Of a stretch of 64,000 nt of DNA, positions 51,934 to 60,674 are shown one piece after another (position 1 is the stretch's first letter; each line of letters begins with the position of its first letter). Source of the stretch: DASYPQ01 sp036006425 (GTDB lineage: Bacteria > Planctomycetota > UBA1135 > GCA-002686595). The translations under genes and the position numbers were made by a program. The DNA is taken from assembly GCA_036006425.1 (NCBI GenBank), contig DASYPQ010000021.1, positions 165,419 to 229,418 of the forward strand, read 5' to 3'. Below the pieces are notes generated by a model. The model was not told the DNA's origin and searched no databases. It worked only from the letters and a program-made list of their open reading frames with translations.

Positions 51934-52764
51934 TCATCGCAGGATGCGGACCCCGGCCGCCTCGGCGGCCGATCCCTCGCCCGCGGGCGCGCCGAGCGCC
52001 GCCGACAACCCGCGCGCGGTGTCGGCGAGCGCCCCGCGCGCGGCGCCGAGCGACACGTCCTCGACGTCGAGTCGCGCGATGAAGGGCATCGTCATCGCGG
52101 CCACCGCGCACGCGCGCGGATCGAGCACGGGGAAGGAGAGGTCGTGCACGCCGCGGATCCGCGTGCTCTCCATGTCCTCGTACCCGCGCGACCGGATCGT
52201 CTGGAGGACGTCCTCGACCTCCCGCGCGAGCGCGCGGCGCGAGCGCGACTCGGGGTCGAGGGCGAGGATGCGCTCGCGCTCCGCGGTCGGCTGGAACGCG
52301 AGGAGCACGCGACCGGACGCGGTCGAGAGCAGATCGACGACCGCGCCGACACGGACCGCGAAACCGATCTCGCCGGGCGCGTCCGCCTGCGCGACGACGA
52401 CGCCGTGCCCCGTCTCGACGACGGTGAGATGGCAGGACTGGTGGACCTTGGCGGCGAGGTCGCGCATGCGCGGCAGCGCGCTCGCGATCAGCTGCTGCAG
52501 CGGCGCGTGACGGTGCGCGAGCTCGAACAGCTTCAGCGTGATCACGTAGCGGTCGGACGGGCGCTGGATCGAGAGGTAGCCGCGATCGACGAGGCACGCA
52601 AGCATGCGGAAGATCTCGCCGACCGATCGCTCGAGCGAGCGCGCGATCTCGGACTGCGAGAGACCCTCGGGCCGATCGGCGAGGAGCTCGAGGATGTCGA
52701 GGCCCTTCTCGAGTGCGGGGGCGCGGTAGCGAGGCGACCCTTCGTCCGACGGGAATCGCGTCAT
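51934..52764 (-). CDS. IclR-family transcriptional regulator
   Basis: 276 residues. The N-terminal winged helix-turn-helix spans about 12-75 (APALEKGLDILELLADRPEGLSQSEIARSLERSVGEIFRML). The IclR ligand domain follows (LAAKVHQSCHLTVVETGHGVVVAQ, ASGRVLLAFQP, RGYEDMESTRIRGVHDLSFPVLD). It probably controls the downstream deoxy-sugar operon and perhaps the divergent genes. ATG 52764 is preferred over an upstream in-frame TTG at 52803 because the longer form only adds a non-family extension. A palindrome 58-89 bases upstream could be its operator. Confidence 0.92.
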   Translation of the reverse strand: MTRFPSDEGSPRYRAPALEKGLDILELLADRPEGLSQSEIARSLERSVGEIFRMLACLVDRGYLSIQRPSDRYVITLKLFELAHRHAPLQQLIASALPRMRDLAAKVHQSCHLTVVETGHGVVVAQADAPGEIGFAVRVGAVVDLLSTASGRVLLAFQPTAERERILALDPESRSRRALAREVEDVLQTIRSRGYEDMESTRIRGVHDLSFPVLDPRACAVAAMTMPFIARLDVEDVSLGAARGALADTARGLSAALGAPAGEGSAAEAAGVRILR

Positions 52765-52821
52765 GGCCGTCAGGAGTGTCGCGCCGTCCGTCACTTTTCG
52801 CAAATGAAAGCGCGGCTCGCG

Positions 52822-52853
52822 CCGGACACGTTTCCCACGTGAAGGAAATCCGG
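52822..52853. promoter_or_regulatory. Inverted repeat between iclR-type gene and ABC ATPase gene, candidate operator
   Basis: The divergent 143-bp gap contains tttcc (52831-52835) and ggaaa (52844-52848), bracketed by ccgga and tccgg. This GGAAA/TTTCC half-site resembles operators bound by IclR-family proteins. Binding is inferred only; the spacer of eight bases is longer than in the E. coli IclR box. Confidence 0.35.
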
Positions 52854-52907
52854 GGATCCGCGAAGGGGCGGTCCCGCGATTCCCACGAACAGCGAGCCCC
52901 GAGGCAC

Positions 52908-53837
52908 ATGATCGAAGTCGCCGAGATCTCCAAGCGCTACGGCGAGACCGTCGCCGTCGACCGCGTCTCCTTCACGGCTCCACGCGGGGCGATCTTCGGG
53001 CTCCTCGGGCCGAACGGCGCGGGGAAATCGACGACGATCGGTTGCATCTCCGGGCTCGTCGCGCCGAGCGCGGGCCGCGTGTCGGTGCTCGGCCACGACG
53101 TCGCGACGGACGCGCGCGCGGCGAAGGCGGCGCTCGGCATCGTGCCGCAGGAGCTCGCGCTCTACGAGGACCTCTCCGCCGCGGAGAACCTCGCGTTCTG
53201 GGGAGCCGCGTACGCGATGCCGCGGCGCGAGCTCGACGCGCGCGTCGACGAGCTCCTCGCACTCGTCGGACTCGCCGACCGGCGCAAGGAACCCGTCAAG
53301 AAGTTCTCCGGCGGGATGAAGCGACGCCTCAACTTCGCCTGCGGCATCGTCCACCGTCCCGCCGTCCTCCTGCTCGACGAGCCGACCGTCGGCGTCGATC
53401 CGCAGTCGCGCGTGCGTCTCCTCGACCTCGTCCGCGAGGAGGCGCGGCGCGGCACGTGCGTTCTGTACACCACGCACTACCTCGAGGAAGCGGAAACCCT
53501 GTGCGACCGCCTCGCGATCCTCGACCACGGCCGCGTCATCGCGCAGGGCACGCTGCCGGAGCTGCGCGCGCTCCTCGGCGAGCGCGATCTCCTGCGACTC
53601 AACGGCAGCTTCGATCCGAAGGCCGCGGCGAGCGCGCTCGCGCCGCTCGGCGAGCTCGAGGTCGTGCAGGCGACCGGCGACCAGCTCACCCTGTCGATGC
53701 GCGACGCCTCGAAGCGCCTGCCTTCCGTGTTCACCGCGCTCGGCGCCGCCGGCGGCGAGGTGCGCGAGACGACGCTGACGCAGCCGAGCCTCGAGAGCCT
53801 GTTCATCCAGCTCACCGGCAAGGAGCTGCGCGAATAG
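52908..53837 (+). CDS. ABC-2 exporter ATP-binding protein
   Basis: 309 residues of the drug/antibiotic/CcmA-NatA type ATPases. Walker A GPNGAGKST (about 37), Q-loop QELALYEDLS, signature FSGGMKRRLNFACG, Walker B LLLDEPTVGVDPQSR, and a switch His in YTTHYLEEAE are intact. It powers the two permeases that follow directly, forming an exporter (drug, lipid or Na+ extrusion type). The ATG 52908 is preceded by GAGG at short spacing. It is transcribed divergently from the IclR regulator. Confidence 0.92.
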   Translation: MIEVAEISKRYGETVAVDRVSFTAPRGAIFGLLGPNGAGKSTTIGCISGLVAPSAGRVSVLGHDVATDARAAKAALGIVPQELALYEDLSAAENLAFWGAAYAMPRRELDARVDELLALVGLADRRKEPVKKFSGGMKRRLNFACGIVHRPAVLLLDEPTVGVDPQSRVRLLDLVREEARRGTCVLYTTHYLEEAETLCDRLAILDHGRVIAQGTLPELRALLGERDLLRLNGSFDPKAAASALAPLGELEVVQATGDQLTLSMRDASKRLPSVFTALGAAGGEVRETTLTQPSLESLFIQLTGKELRE

Positions 53838-53839
53838 TC

Positions 53840-55096
53840 GTGGCCACGTCCTTCGTGCTCGCGGCCGCGGGGAAGGATCTCCGCAGGCGGTTCCGCGATC
53901 CGTACGCGATGCTGCTGTGGCTCGGGATCCCCCTCGTCATCGGCACGCTGATCGGCGCGATCAACCGCGAGGGCGCGAAGCCGCGCGGCGTGCTCCTCGT
54001 CGCCGACCACGACGACTCCTTTCTCTCGCATGCTGTAGCGACTTCCTTCGCGCAGGGGCCGATGTCGGACTTCTTCGACGTCCAGACCGTCGACGAGAGC
54101 GCCGGGCGCGCGCGCATGAACGAGGGCGACGCCTCCGCGCTGCTCGTGATCCCGCACGGATTCGGGCGCGCGCTGCTCGAGGACGAGCCCGCGCGGCTCG
54201 ACCTCGTGCGGAATCCGTCGCAGCGCATCCTCCCGGCGATGGCGGAGGAGTCGCTGAGCCTGATGACCGAAGCCGTGTTCTACGCGCAACGCATCGCCGG
54301 GGACCGGCTGCGCGAGAAGCTCCACGCGATCGCCGCGAGCGCGGACGAGAGCGCCTGGACGGAGTCCTTCGTCTCCGATTTCAGCGTCGAGATCCGCCGC
54401 ACGATCGAGCGCCTCGCGAAGCAGCTCTCCCCGCTGCTCCTCGACGTCGACGTCGAGGCGGAGACAAAGCCGGCGAGCACCGCGCCGGCGCCCGGCTTCG
54501 CCTCCCTCTTCTTCCCCTCGATGATCTTCATGGCCCTCTTCTTCATGGCGCAGGGCCTCTCCGAGGACGTCTGGCGCGAGAAGACGGACGGCACGCTGCG
54601 CCGCGCCCTCGCGAGCCCGAGCGGCCTCGGCGGACTCCTCGCCGGGAAGCTGCTCGCGGCTGCGGCGCTGCTCGCCGCGGTCGCGGCGCTGGCCGTTTCG
54701 ATCGGAGCGATGCTCTTCGGGTTCCACTGGGCGGACGCGCCGCTCGCTGCGGTCTGGCTCGTCGCGGCTGGAGTCGTGCTCACGGCGCTCCTGACGCTCG
54801 CGCAACTCTTCGCGTCGAGTCAGCGCGCCGGCCACCTGCTCGCGAACACGCTCGTGTTCCCGCTGACGATGATCGGAGGGAGCTTCTTCCCCTTCGAGGC
54901 GATGCCGGCGTGGATGGCGGCGATCGGCAGGAAGACGCCGAACGGCTGGGCCCTCGAGCAGTTCAAGGCGATCCTGTTCGAGCGCGCCTCGGCCGGCGAC
55001 GTCGCGCTCGGCTTCCTCGCTCTCGCCGCGGTGCTCGCGCTCGTCTTCGCGGCCTCCCAGGCGCGCCTTGCGGGCGCATTCGCGAGGAACGCATGA
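53840..55096 (+). CDS. ABC-2 type permease, first subunit
   Basis: 418 residues. N-terminal transmembrane helix (about 22-40), a large extracytoplasmic loop (about 45-215) and five C-terminal membrane helices (about 220-400), the classic ABC-2 layout. Segments FFPSMIFMALFFMAQGLSEDVWREKTDGTLRRALASP and LVFPLTMIGGSFFPFEAMPAWM are typical. The GTG start lies two bases after the ATPase stop. Its stop overlaps the next permease start (ATGA). Function with the ATPase as a heteromeric exporter is inferred. Confidence 0.87.
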   Translation: MATSFVLAAAGKDLRRRFRDPYAMLLWLGIPLVIGTLIGAINREGAKPRGVLLVADHDDSFLSHAVATSFAQGPMSDFFDVQTVDESAGRARMNEGDASALLVIPHGFGRALLEDEPARLDLVRNPSQRILPAMAEESLSLMTEAVFYAQRIAGDRLREKLHAIAASADESAWTESFVSDFSVEIRRTIERLAKQLSPLLLDVDVEAETKPASTAPAPGFASLFFPSMIFMALFFMAQGLSEDVWREKTDGTLRRALASPSGLGGLLAGKLLAAAALLAAVAALAVSIGAMLFGFHWADAPLAAVWLVAAGVVLTALLTLAQLFASSQRAGHLLANTLVFPLTMIGGSFFPFEAMPAWMAAIGRKTPNGWALEQFKAILFERASAGDVALGFLALAAVLALVFAASQARLAGAFARNA

Positions 55097-56232
55097 TCCG
55101 CGATGCCGTGTTCATCGCGCGGAACGAGCTGTCGCAGACGCTGCGCCAGCGCGAGACGATCGTCTGGATCTTCCTGATGCCGATCGTGTTCTTCTACTTC
55201 ATCGGCACCGTGACCGGCGGGTTCGGCGGCGGAGGAGATCGGAAGACGCCGATCGCCGTGCGCGCGGGCGAGGACGGCGGTTTCCTCTCCGCCGAGATCG
55301 AACGACGGCTCTCGGAGCGCGGGTACGCGGTGACGCGTGTCGAGGACGACGCCGCGTTCGCGAAAGCAGCGCGCCGCATCGAGATCCCGGCCCGCCTGAC
55401 CGCGACCGTCCTCGGCGGCACGCCCGCGCACGTGCGCTTCCACGGCGGCGAGGAGGGCCTCGACGGCGACTTCGACGCGCTCAAGGTGCGGCGCGCGGTG
55501 TACACGGTGCTCGCGGACCTCGTCGCGACCTCCGACGGCGGGAAGACGCCGGGCCGGGACGACTTCGCCGCCCTCGCGCAACGGCCGCGCGCCCTGACGC
55601 TCGCCGCGACCTCGGCCGGGAAGCGCGTCGATCCTCCGGTCGGCTTCGAGCAGACGATCCCGGGCACGATGACGATGTTCACGCTGATCGTCCTCCTGAC
55701 GAGCGGCGCTGTCCGCCTCGCGATCGAGCGGCGGGACGGCCAGCTCCGCCGGCTCGCGTCGACGCCGATCTCGCGCGGCGACATCGTCCTCGGCAAGTGG
55801 GCCGGACGGCTCGGGCTCGGCCTCGTCCAGATCGCGGTCGCGATGGTGACCGGCGTCGTCCTCTTCCGCATGCACTGGGGTTCCGCGTTCCCGATGGTGT
55901 GCGTGGTGATGTTCGCGTGGGCATCGCTCGCCGCGTCGCTGTCGCTCGTCCTCGGCTCGATCGCGCGGACCGACGGGCAGGCGATCGCGATCGGGGTCCT
56001 GACGTCGAACGTCCTCGCGGCCCTCGGCGGATGCTGGTGGCCGATCGAGATCACGCCGCCGTTCATGCAGAAGCTCGCGGGTTTCCTGCCGACGGGATGG
56101 ACGATGCACGCGCTCCACGGGCTCGTCAGCTTCCGCGCCGGCTGGGCGAGCGCCGTCCCGGACGTGATCGCGCTCGCGGTGGGCGCCCTCGTCGCGGGCT
56201 GGATCGCCGCGCGGCTCTTCCGCTTCCAGTAG
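55093..56232 (+). CDS. ABC-2 type permease, second subunit
   Basis: 379 residues, same architecture as the preceding permease: N-terminal helix (about 23-42, IFLMPIVFFYFIGTVTGG), periplasmic domain, then TMFTLIVLLTSGAVRLAIERRDGQLRRLASTPISRGDIVLGKW and further helices to the C-terminus. ATG overlaps the first permease stop, indicating coupled synthesis of a heterodimer. Substrate unknown. Confidence 0.87.
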   Translation: MIRDAVFIARNELSQTLRQRETIVWIFLMPIVFFYFIGTVTGGFGGGGDRKTPIAVRAGEDGGFLSAEIERRLSERGYAVTRVEDDAAFAKAARRIEIPARLTATVLGGTPAHVRFHGGEEGLDGDFDALKVRRAVYTVLADLVATSDGGKTPGRDDFAALAQRPRALTLAATSAGKRVDPPVGFEQTIPGTMTMFTLIVLLTSGAVRLAIERRDGQLRRLASTPISRGDIVLGKWAGRLGLGLVQIAVAMVTGVVLFRMHWGSAFPMVCVVMFAWASLAASLSLVLGSIARTDGQAIAIGVLTSNVLAALGGCWWPIEITPPFMQKLAGFLPTGWTMHALHGLVSFRAGWASAVPDVIALAVGALVAGWIAARLFRFQ

Positions 56233-56261
56233 CGTCGCCGAGCGCTATCCTCCTCGTCCGC

Positions 56262-57218
56262 ATGCAACGAGACGCTCGCGCGATCGCCCTCTTCGCTCTC
56301 GCGCTCGTCGCGGCGTGCAGTCGCGGATCCGGCGGCGCGCACCGCCTGTCGATCGCGGTGATCCCGAAAGGGACGACGCACGTTTTCTGGAAGTCCGTCG
56401 AGCGCGGCGCGCGCGAAGCCGCCGAGGAGCTCGGGGTCGACCTCCAGTGGAAGGGCCCGCTGGTCGAGAACGACCGCGCGCAGCAGATCCAGCTCGTGGA
56501 GCAATTCGTGTCGCAGAAGATCGACGGCATCGCGCTCGCCCCGCTCGACCACACTGCGCTCGCGAAGCCGGTGGCGCAGGCGCGCGCCGCGGGGATCCCG
56601 GTCGTCGTGTTCGACTCCGCGCTCGACGGACGCGCGCCGACGGCGTTCGCGAGCACGGTGTCGACGGACAACGAGAAAGGCGGGCAGATGGCGGGCGAGA
56701 AGCTCGCGGCGCTGCTCGGGACGGAAGGGAAGGTCGTGCTCCTGCGCTACATGGTCGGCTCCGCGAGCACCGCGAGCCGCGAGGAGGGCTTCCTCGCCGC
56801 GCTCAAGGCGCACGGCGGGATGGAGGTGATCGTCGACAACCGCTACGCGGGCGCGACGGCCGGAGAAGCGAAGGGCGAAGCGCTGAACCTCGCCGATCCG
56901 CTCGGGCAGGCGACCGGGATCTTCTGCCCGAACGAATCGTCGACGATGGGGATGCTGCTGGCACTCCGGCAGCTCGGGTTCGCCGGAAAGATCCGGTTCG
57001 TGGGCTTCGACGCGTCGCCGCCGCTCATCGAGGCGCTGAAGAGCGGCGAGATCGACGCGCTCGTCGTGCAGGACCCGCGGAAGATGGGGAATCTCGCGGT
57101 GAAGACGCTCGTCTCCGCGATCAAGAAGCAGAAGGTGGCGCCGTCGATCGACACGGGCGCTGTGCTCGTGACGAAGGAAGACTTGGAGAAGCCGGAGATC
57201 CAGCGGCTGCTCGAATGA
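56262..57218 (+). CDS. Sugar ABC transporter substrate-binding lipoprotein (RbsB-like)
   Basis: 318 residues. Lipobox LVAAC (about residue 19) anchors it. The periplasmic-binding fold shows AVIPKGTTHVFWKSVERGAREAAEELG, KIDGIALAPLDHTAL, IPVVVFDSALDG, CPNESSTMGMLLALRQLG and FVGFDASPPLIEALKSGEIDALVVQDP, matching ribose-type (CUT2) binding proteins. It captures a monosaccharide for the RbsA-like ATPase (59166) and permease (60671). The genes are interrupted by an opposite-strand PD40 gene. L-fucose or another deoxy-sugar is plausible from nearby catabolic genes. Confidence 0.9.
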   Translation: MQRDARAIALFALALVAACSRGSGGAHRLSIAVIPKGTTHVFWKSVERGAREAAEELGVDLQWKGPLVENDRAQQIQLVEQFVSQKIDGIALAPLDHTALAKPVAQARAAGIPVVVFDSALDGRAPTAFASTVSTDNEKGGQMAGEKLAALLGTEGKVVLLRYMVGSASTASREEGFLAALKAHGGMEVIVDNRYAGATAGEAKGEALNLADPLGQATGIFCPNESSTMGMLLALRQLGFAGKIRFVGFDASPPLIEALKSGEIDALVVQDPRKMGNLAVKTLVSAIKKQKVAPSIDTGAVLVTKEDLEKPEIQRLLE

Positions 57219-57239
57219 CCCCCGCGAACCCGCGAGGGT

Positions 57240-59018
57240 TCACAGCGACCAATCGATGCGCCCCGTCTGCGTCGAGTTGAACGTGCTGCTTGCGGGGCAG
57301 CCGCCGAGCACGATCGGGTCGCGGTAGTACACGAGATACCAGCGGCTCTGTCCGGCCTGGATCACGTCGCCCTTGGCGGCGGATCGCGCCGAGAGGCTCG
57401 AATCTCCCGCACCGAAGTCCGGGGCCGTGATGCCGCCGGCGACGGCCGTCTTCACGAACAACCGCTTCGTCGAACCTCCAACGCACCGGACTCCTTGACC
57501 GTAGACGAGTCCGTTCGCAAGGAGAGCATTGCCCTGCATCACGACGCTGAACGCGGTCGGTCGCTCTCCACTCGTCGTGAAGACGAGGCTGTCCATCGAG
57601 AGGTACGCGATCCCGGCCGCAGAGAGGACCGCGCCTCCCGTCGCCGAGGAGTTGTCGCACCCGCGGTCCTGTCCTCCGGGCGGATTCGCGCACGGGCAGG
57701 CGATCACGCTGGATTGGCCCGGCGCGCAGAGGCTCGTGAACCCGGTCGCGGCACGGTCGCGGAGGAAGACGTCGACCAGTCCGTTCGTATCTCCGGGAAC
57801 GAGGTTCGTCGCCGCGCTGCCGAACGCGACGAAGCGTCCGTCGGCGGAGATCGAGGCGCTCCAGTAGTCGCATTCGCCGTCTCCCTGCGCTCCACTCGAA
57901 CCCACGCTCACTCGCTCGGTGGTTCCGGCTTGACGGTCGCGGACGAATACGTCGCCGTGTCCATTCGAGTCCCCGGGAACCAAGTTGGATGCGTTGCTGA
58001 AGAAGGCGACGTACCGGCCATCGGAGCTTATCGAGAGGCCCCCGCTGTCGCCGGCACCCTGTACTCCGTTCGAGTCCACGCTCATTCGCTCGGTCGTGCC
58101 CGCTTGACGGTCGCGGAGGAACACATCGGCAGTCCCGTTCGTGTCTCCCGACACAAGACTCGAAGAGGCGCTCGTGAAGGCGACGAAGCGTCCATCGGCG
58201 GAGATGAACGATCCCTGGCTCTCACCGTACCCTTGAAATCCAGCGGAATCGACGCTCACTCGCTCGGTTGCGCCGCTCGATAGGTCGTGCACGAACACGT
58301 CGTCGCGAATATTGGTGTCCCCCGGAACGAGATTGCTTGCAGCGCTCCAGAAAGCAACATGACGACCATCGCGCGAGATCGACGGCTGAAGGCTGCAGTT
58401 GTTGCCTTGCCCCCCCGCCGAACTGACGCTCACTCGTTCGGTCGTTCTGCTCTGGCGATCATGCACGAAGATATCGGGGTTCAGGTTCGTGTCCCCGAGG
58501 ACGAGGTTGTCGGCTGAGCTCTCGAAGGCGACATACCGGCCGTCGGCGGAGAGCGAGGAAAAGCCGCATTGAGCGTTCGCGGCCCTCCCTGCCGAGCTGA
58601 CGCTCACCATCTCGGTCGTACCGCTCTGGCGGTCGCGGACGAACACTCCTCCGCACGGACCGGTGGGGCCGAGATTGGTCGCGAAGCTGGCGAAAGCAAC
58701 GAAGCGACCATCGGCGGAGATCGACGCGCCTCCGCTGTCGGCGTTCCCCGGCGCTCCGCCCGAAGCGATGCTGATCAGCTCGATCGTCCCGGCCTGGCGG
58801 TCGCGGAGGAAGACATCCCTGTGCCCGTTGGCATCCCCTGGGACGAGGTTGCTCGCCGCGCTGTCGAAGGCGACGAAGCGGCCGTCCGGCGAGAGGGTGG
58901 GGAAGAAGCTGAGGCCGTTCGCCTGCGCCCCGCCCGAGCCAACGCTGACCCTCTCCGTCACTTGTGCCGAGGCCGCGCTTCCGAGGACCACCGCGACGAT
59001 CCAGTGCTTCCCGACCAT
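57240..59018 (-). CDS. Secreted PD40 seven-bladed propeller with planctomycete C-terminal domain
   Basis: 592 residues with a signal peptide (MVGKHWIVAVVLGSAASAQ). Seven repeats like SISADGRFVAFASFATN...VFVRDRQSGTTEMVSV, one of them with an irregular GPTGPCGG loop, then the shared C-terminal domain (CAPGQSSVIACPCANP, RGCDNSSATGG, YGQGVRCVGG, terminal IDWSL). Sits antisense between the substrate-binding and ATPase genes of a sugar importer, an arrangement suggesting insertion or inversion into an ancestral operon. No mobile-element ends were seen. Confidence 0.83.
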   Translation of the reverse strand: MVGKHWIVAVVLGSAASAQVTERVSVGSGGAQANGLSFFPTLSPDGRFVAFDSAASNLVPGDANGHRDVFLRDRQAGTIELISIASGGAPGNADSGGASISADGRFVAFASFATNLGPTGPCGGVFVRDRQSGTTEMVSVSSAGRAANAQCGFSSLSADGRYVAFESSADNLVLGDTNLNPDIFVHDRQSRTTERVSVSSAGGQGNNCSLQPSISRDGRHVAFWSAASNLVPGDTNIRDDVFVHDLSSGATERVSVDSAGFQGYGESQGSFISADGRFVAFTSASSSLVSGDTNGTADVFLRDRQAGTTERMSVDSNGVQGAGDSGGLSISSDGRYVAFFSNASNLVPGDSNGHGDVFVRDRQAGTTERVSVGSSGAQGDGECDYWSASISADGRFVAFGSAATNLVPGDTNGLVDVFLRDRAATGFTSLCAPGQSSVIACPCANPPGGQDRGCDNSSATGGAVLSAAGIAYLSMDSLVFTTSGERPTAFSVVMQGNALLANGLVYGQGVRCVGGSTKRLFVKTAVAGGITAPDFGAGDSSLSARSAAKGDVIQAGQSRWYLVYYRDPIVLGGCPASSTFNSTQTGRIDWSL

Positions 59019-59165
59019 GTTCCCGACTCCTGTTCGAACGACCGCGTCCGTACCGATTCGCTACGGGGACGGCTAGCTAGCCTTCCTCGATCGCGGAGTC
59101 ACGGCGACGCTTCGAGGCTCAGAACTCCCTTGGACGGCACGCTCTTCCGCGCTCCAATCCAAGGG

Positions 59166-60674
59166 ATGAGCGGAGCCTCCCAGGAACCCCGGCTCGTCAT
59201 GCGCGGAGTTCAGAAGCGTTTCGGCCCGACCGAAGCGCTCGCGGGAGTCGACCTCGAGGTCCGCTCCGGCGAGATCCTCGCGCTCGTCGGCGAGAACGGG
59301 GCCGGCAAGAGCACGTTGATGAAGGTGCTCAGCGGCGCGATCGCTCCCGACGCGGGTTCGATGACGCTCGCGGGCGAACCGTACGCGCCGCGCTCGCCGG
59401 CCGAGGCGCACGCGCGCGGCGTCGCGATGATCTACCAGGAGCTCTCGCTCGCTCCGCACCTCACCGTCGCCGAGAACATCGCGCTCGGTCGCGAGCCCGT
59501 CCGCGGACTCTTCCTCGATCTCCGCGCCGCGCGCGAGCGCGCGCGCACGCTCCTCGACGCGATCGGGCACGCGAGCCTCTCCCCCGACGCTCCCGTCCGC
59601 TCTCTCTCCCCCGCCGAACGCCAGCTCGTCGAGATCGCGCGCGCTCTCTCCCTCGGCGCGAGCGTCCTCGTCCTCGACGAGCCGACGAGCAGCCTCGCCT
59701 CCGCCGACGTCGAGCGCCTCCTCGATCTCCTCCGCAAGCTCCGCGCCCAGGGGATCGCGATCGTCTACATCTCCCACGTGCTCGAGGAAGTCTTCGCGCT
59801 CGCCGACCGCTTCGCGGTGCTACGCGACGGGCGCTCCGTCGCTTCCGGCCGCATCGCCGACGTCGATGCGCGCGCGCTGATCGCGCACATGGTCGGCCGC
59901 GACGTCGGGGAGCTGTACCCGCGCTCCCTGCGCACGCCGGGCGAAGTCGTCGCGCGCGTCGAGGGGCTCGCGGGCGTGCGCCGGCCGCGCGAAGCCTCGC
60001 TCGAGCTCCGGCGCGGCGAAGTCCTCGGCATCGCCGGGCTCGTCGGCGCCGGGAGGACGGAGCTCGTGCGCGCGCTGTTCGGGCTCGATCCGGTCGTGCG
60101 CGGGAAGCTCTCCGTCCTCGCGCTCGAGGGGTGCGCCTCGCCGCGCGCGCGCTGGCGGCAGGGCGTCGGCATGGTCAGCGAGGATCGCCAGCGCGAAGGG
60201 CTCGCGCTCTCGCTCGCCGTCGCGGACAACCTGTTCCTGCCGAAACTCCCCGGTTTCTCGCGTCCGATCGACCGGGCCGCGGTGCCCTGGCTCGAGCGCC
60301 TCGGCGTCCGTTGCGCGTCTCCACGCGAGCCGATCGCGCGCCTCTCCGGCGGCAACCAGCAGAAAGTCGCGCTCGCGCGCCTCCTCGCCGCCGACTGCGA
60401 CGTCCTCCTCCTCGACGAGCCGACGCGCGGCATCGACGTCGGCGCGAAGGCCGCGATCTACGCGCTCGTCGACGAGCTCGCCCGCGGCGACGCGAGCGCG
60501 GGCCGCGCCCCGCGCGCGATCCTGCTCGTCTCGAGCTACGTCCCGGAGCTCCTCGGTCTCTCCGACCGCATCGCGGTGATGAGCAAGGGCCGCCTCGGGC
60601 CCGCGCGGCCCGCGCGCGATCTCGACGCGCACGCGATCCTCCTCGAAGCGGCAACCGGGGAGCGCGCCGCGTGA
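59166..60674 (+). CDS. Sugar ABC transporter ATP-binding protein (RbsA/MglA-type, duplicated ABC)
   Basis: 502 residues with two fused ABC domains. The first is fully active: Walker A GENGAGKST (about 43), signature SLSPAERQLVEIARAL, Walker B VLVLDEPTSSL. The second has the degenerate P-loop GLVGAGRTELVRA and the signature RLSGGNQQKVALARLL, followed by LLLDEPTRGIDVGAK, as expected for CUT2 ATPases. It energises import of the sugar bound by the 56262 protein. Its stop overlaps the permease start (GTGA). Confidence 0.93.
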   Translation: MSGASQEPRLVMRGVQKRFGPTEALAGVDLEVRSGEILALVGENGAGKSTLMKVLSGAIAPDAGSMTLAGEPYAPRSPAEAHARGVAMIYQELSLAPHLTVAENIALGREPVRGLFLDLRAARERARTLLDAIGHASLSPDAPVRSLSPAERQLVEIARALSLGASVLVLDEPTSSLASADVERLLDLLRKLRAQGIAIVYISHVLEEVFALADRFAVLRDGRSVASGRIADVDARALIAHMVGRDVGELYPRSLRTPGEVVARVEGLAGVRRPREASLELRRGEVLGIAGLVGAGRTELVRALFGLDPVVRGKLSVLALEGCASPRARWRQGVGMVSEDRQREGLALSLAVADNLFLPKLPGFSRPIDRAAVPWLERLGVRCASPREPIARLSGGNQQKVALARLLAADCDVLLLDEPTRGIDVGAKAAIYALVDELARGDASAGRAPRAILLVSSYVPELLGLSDRIAVMSKGRLGPARPARDLDAHAILLEAATGERAA

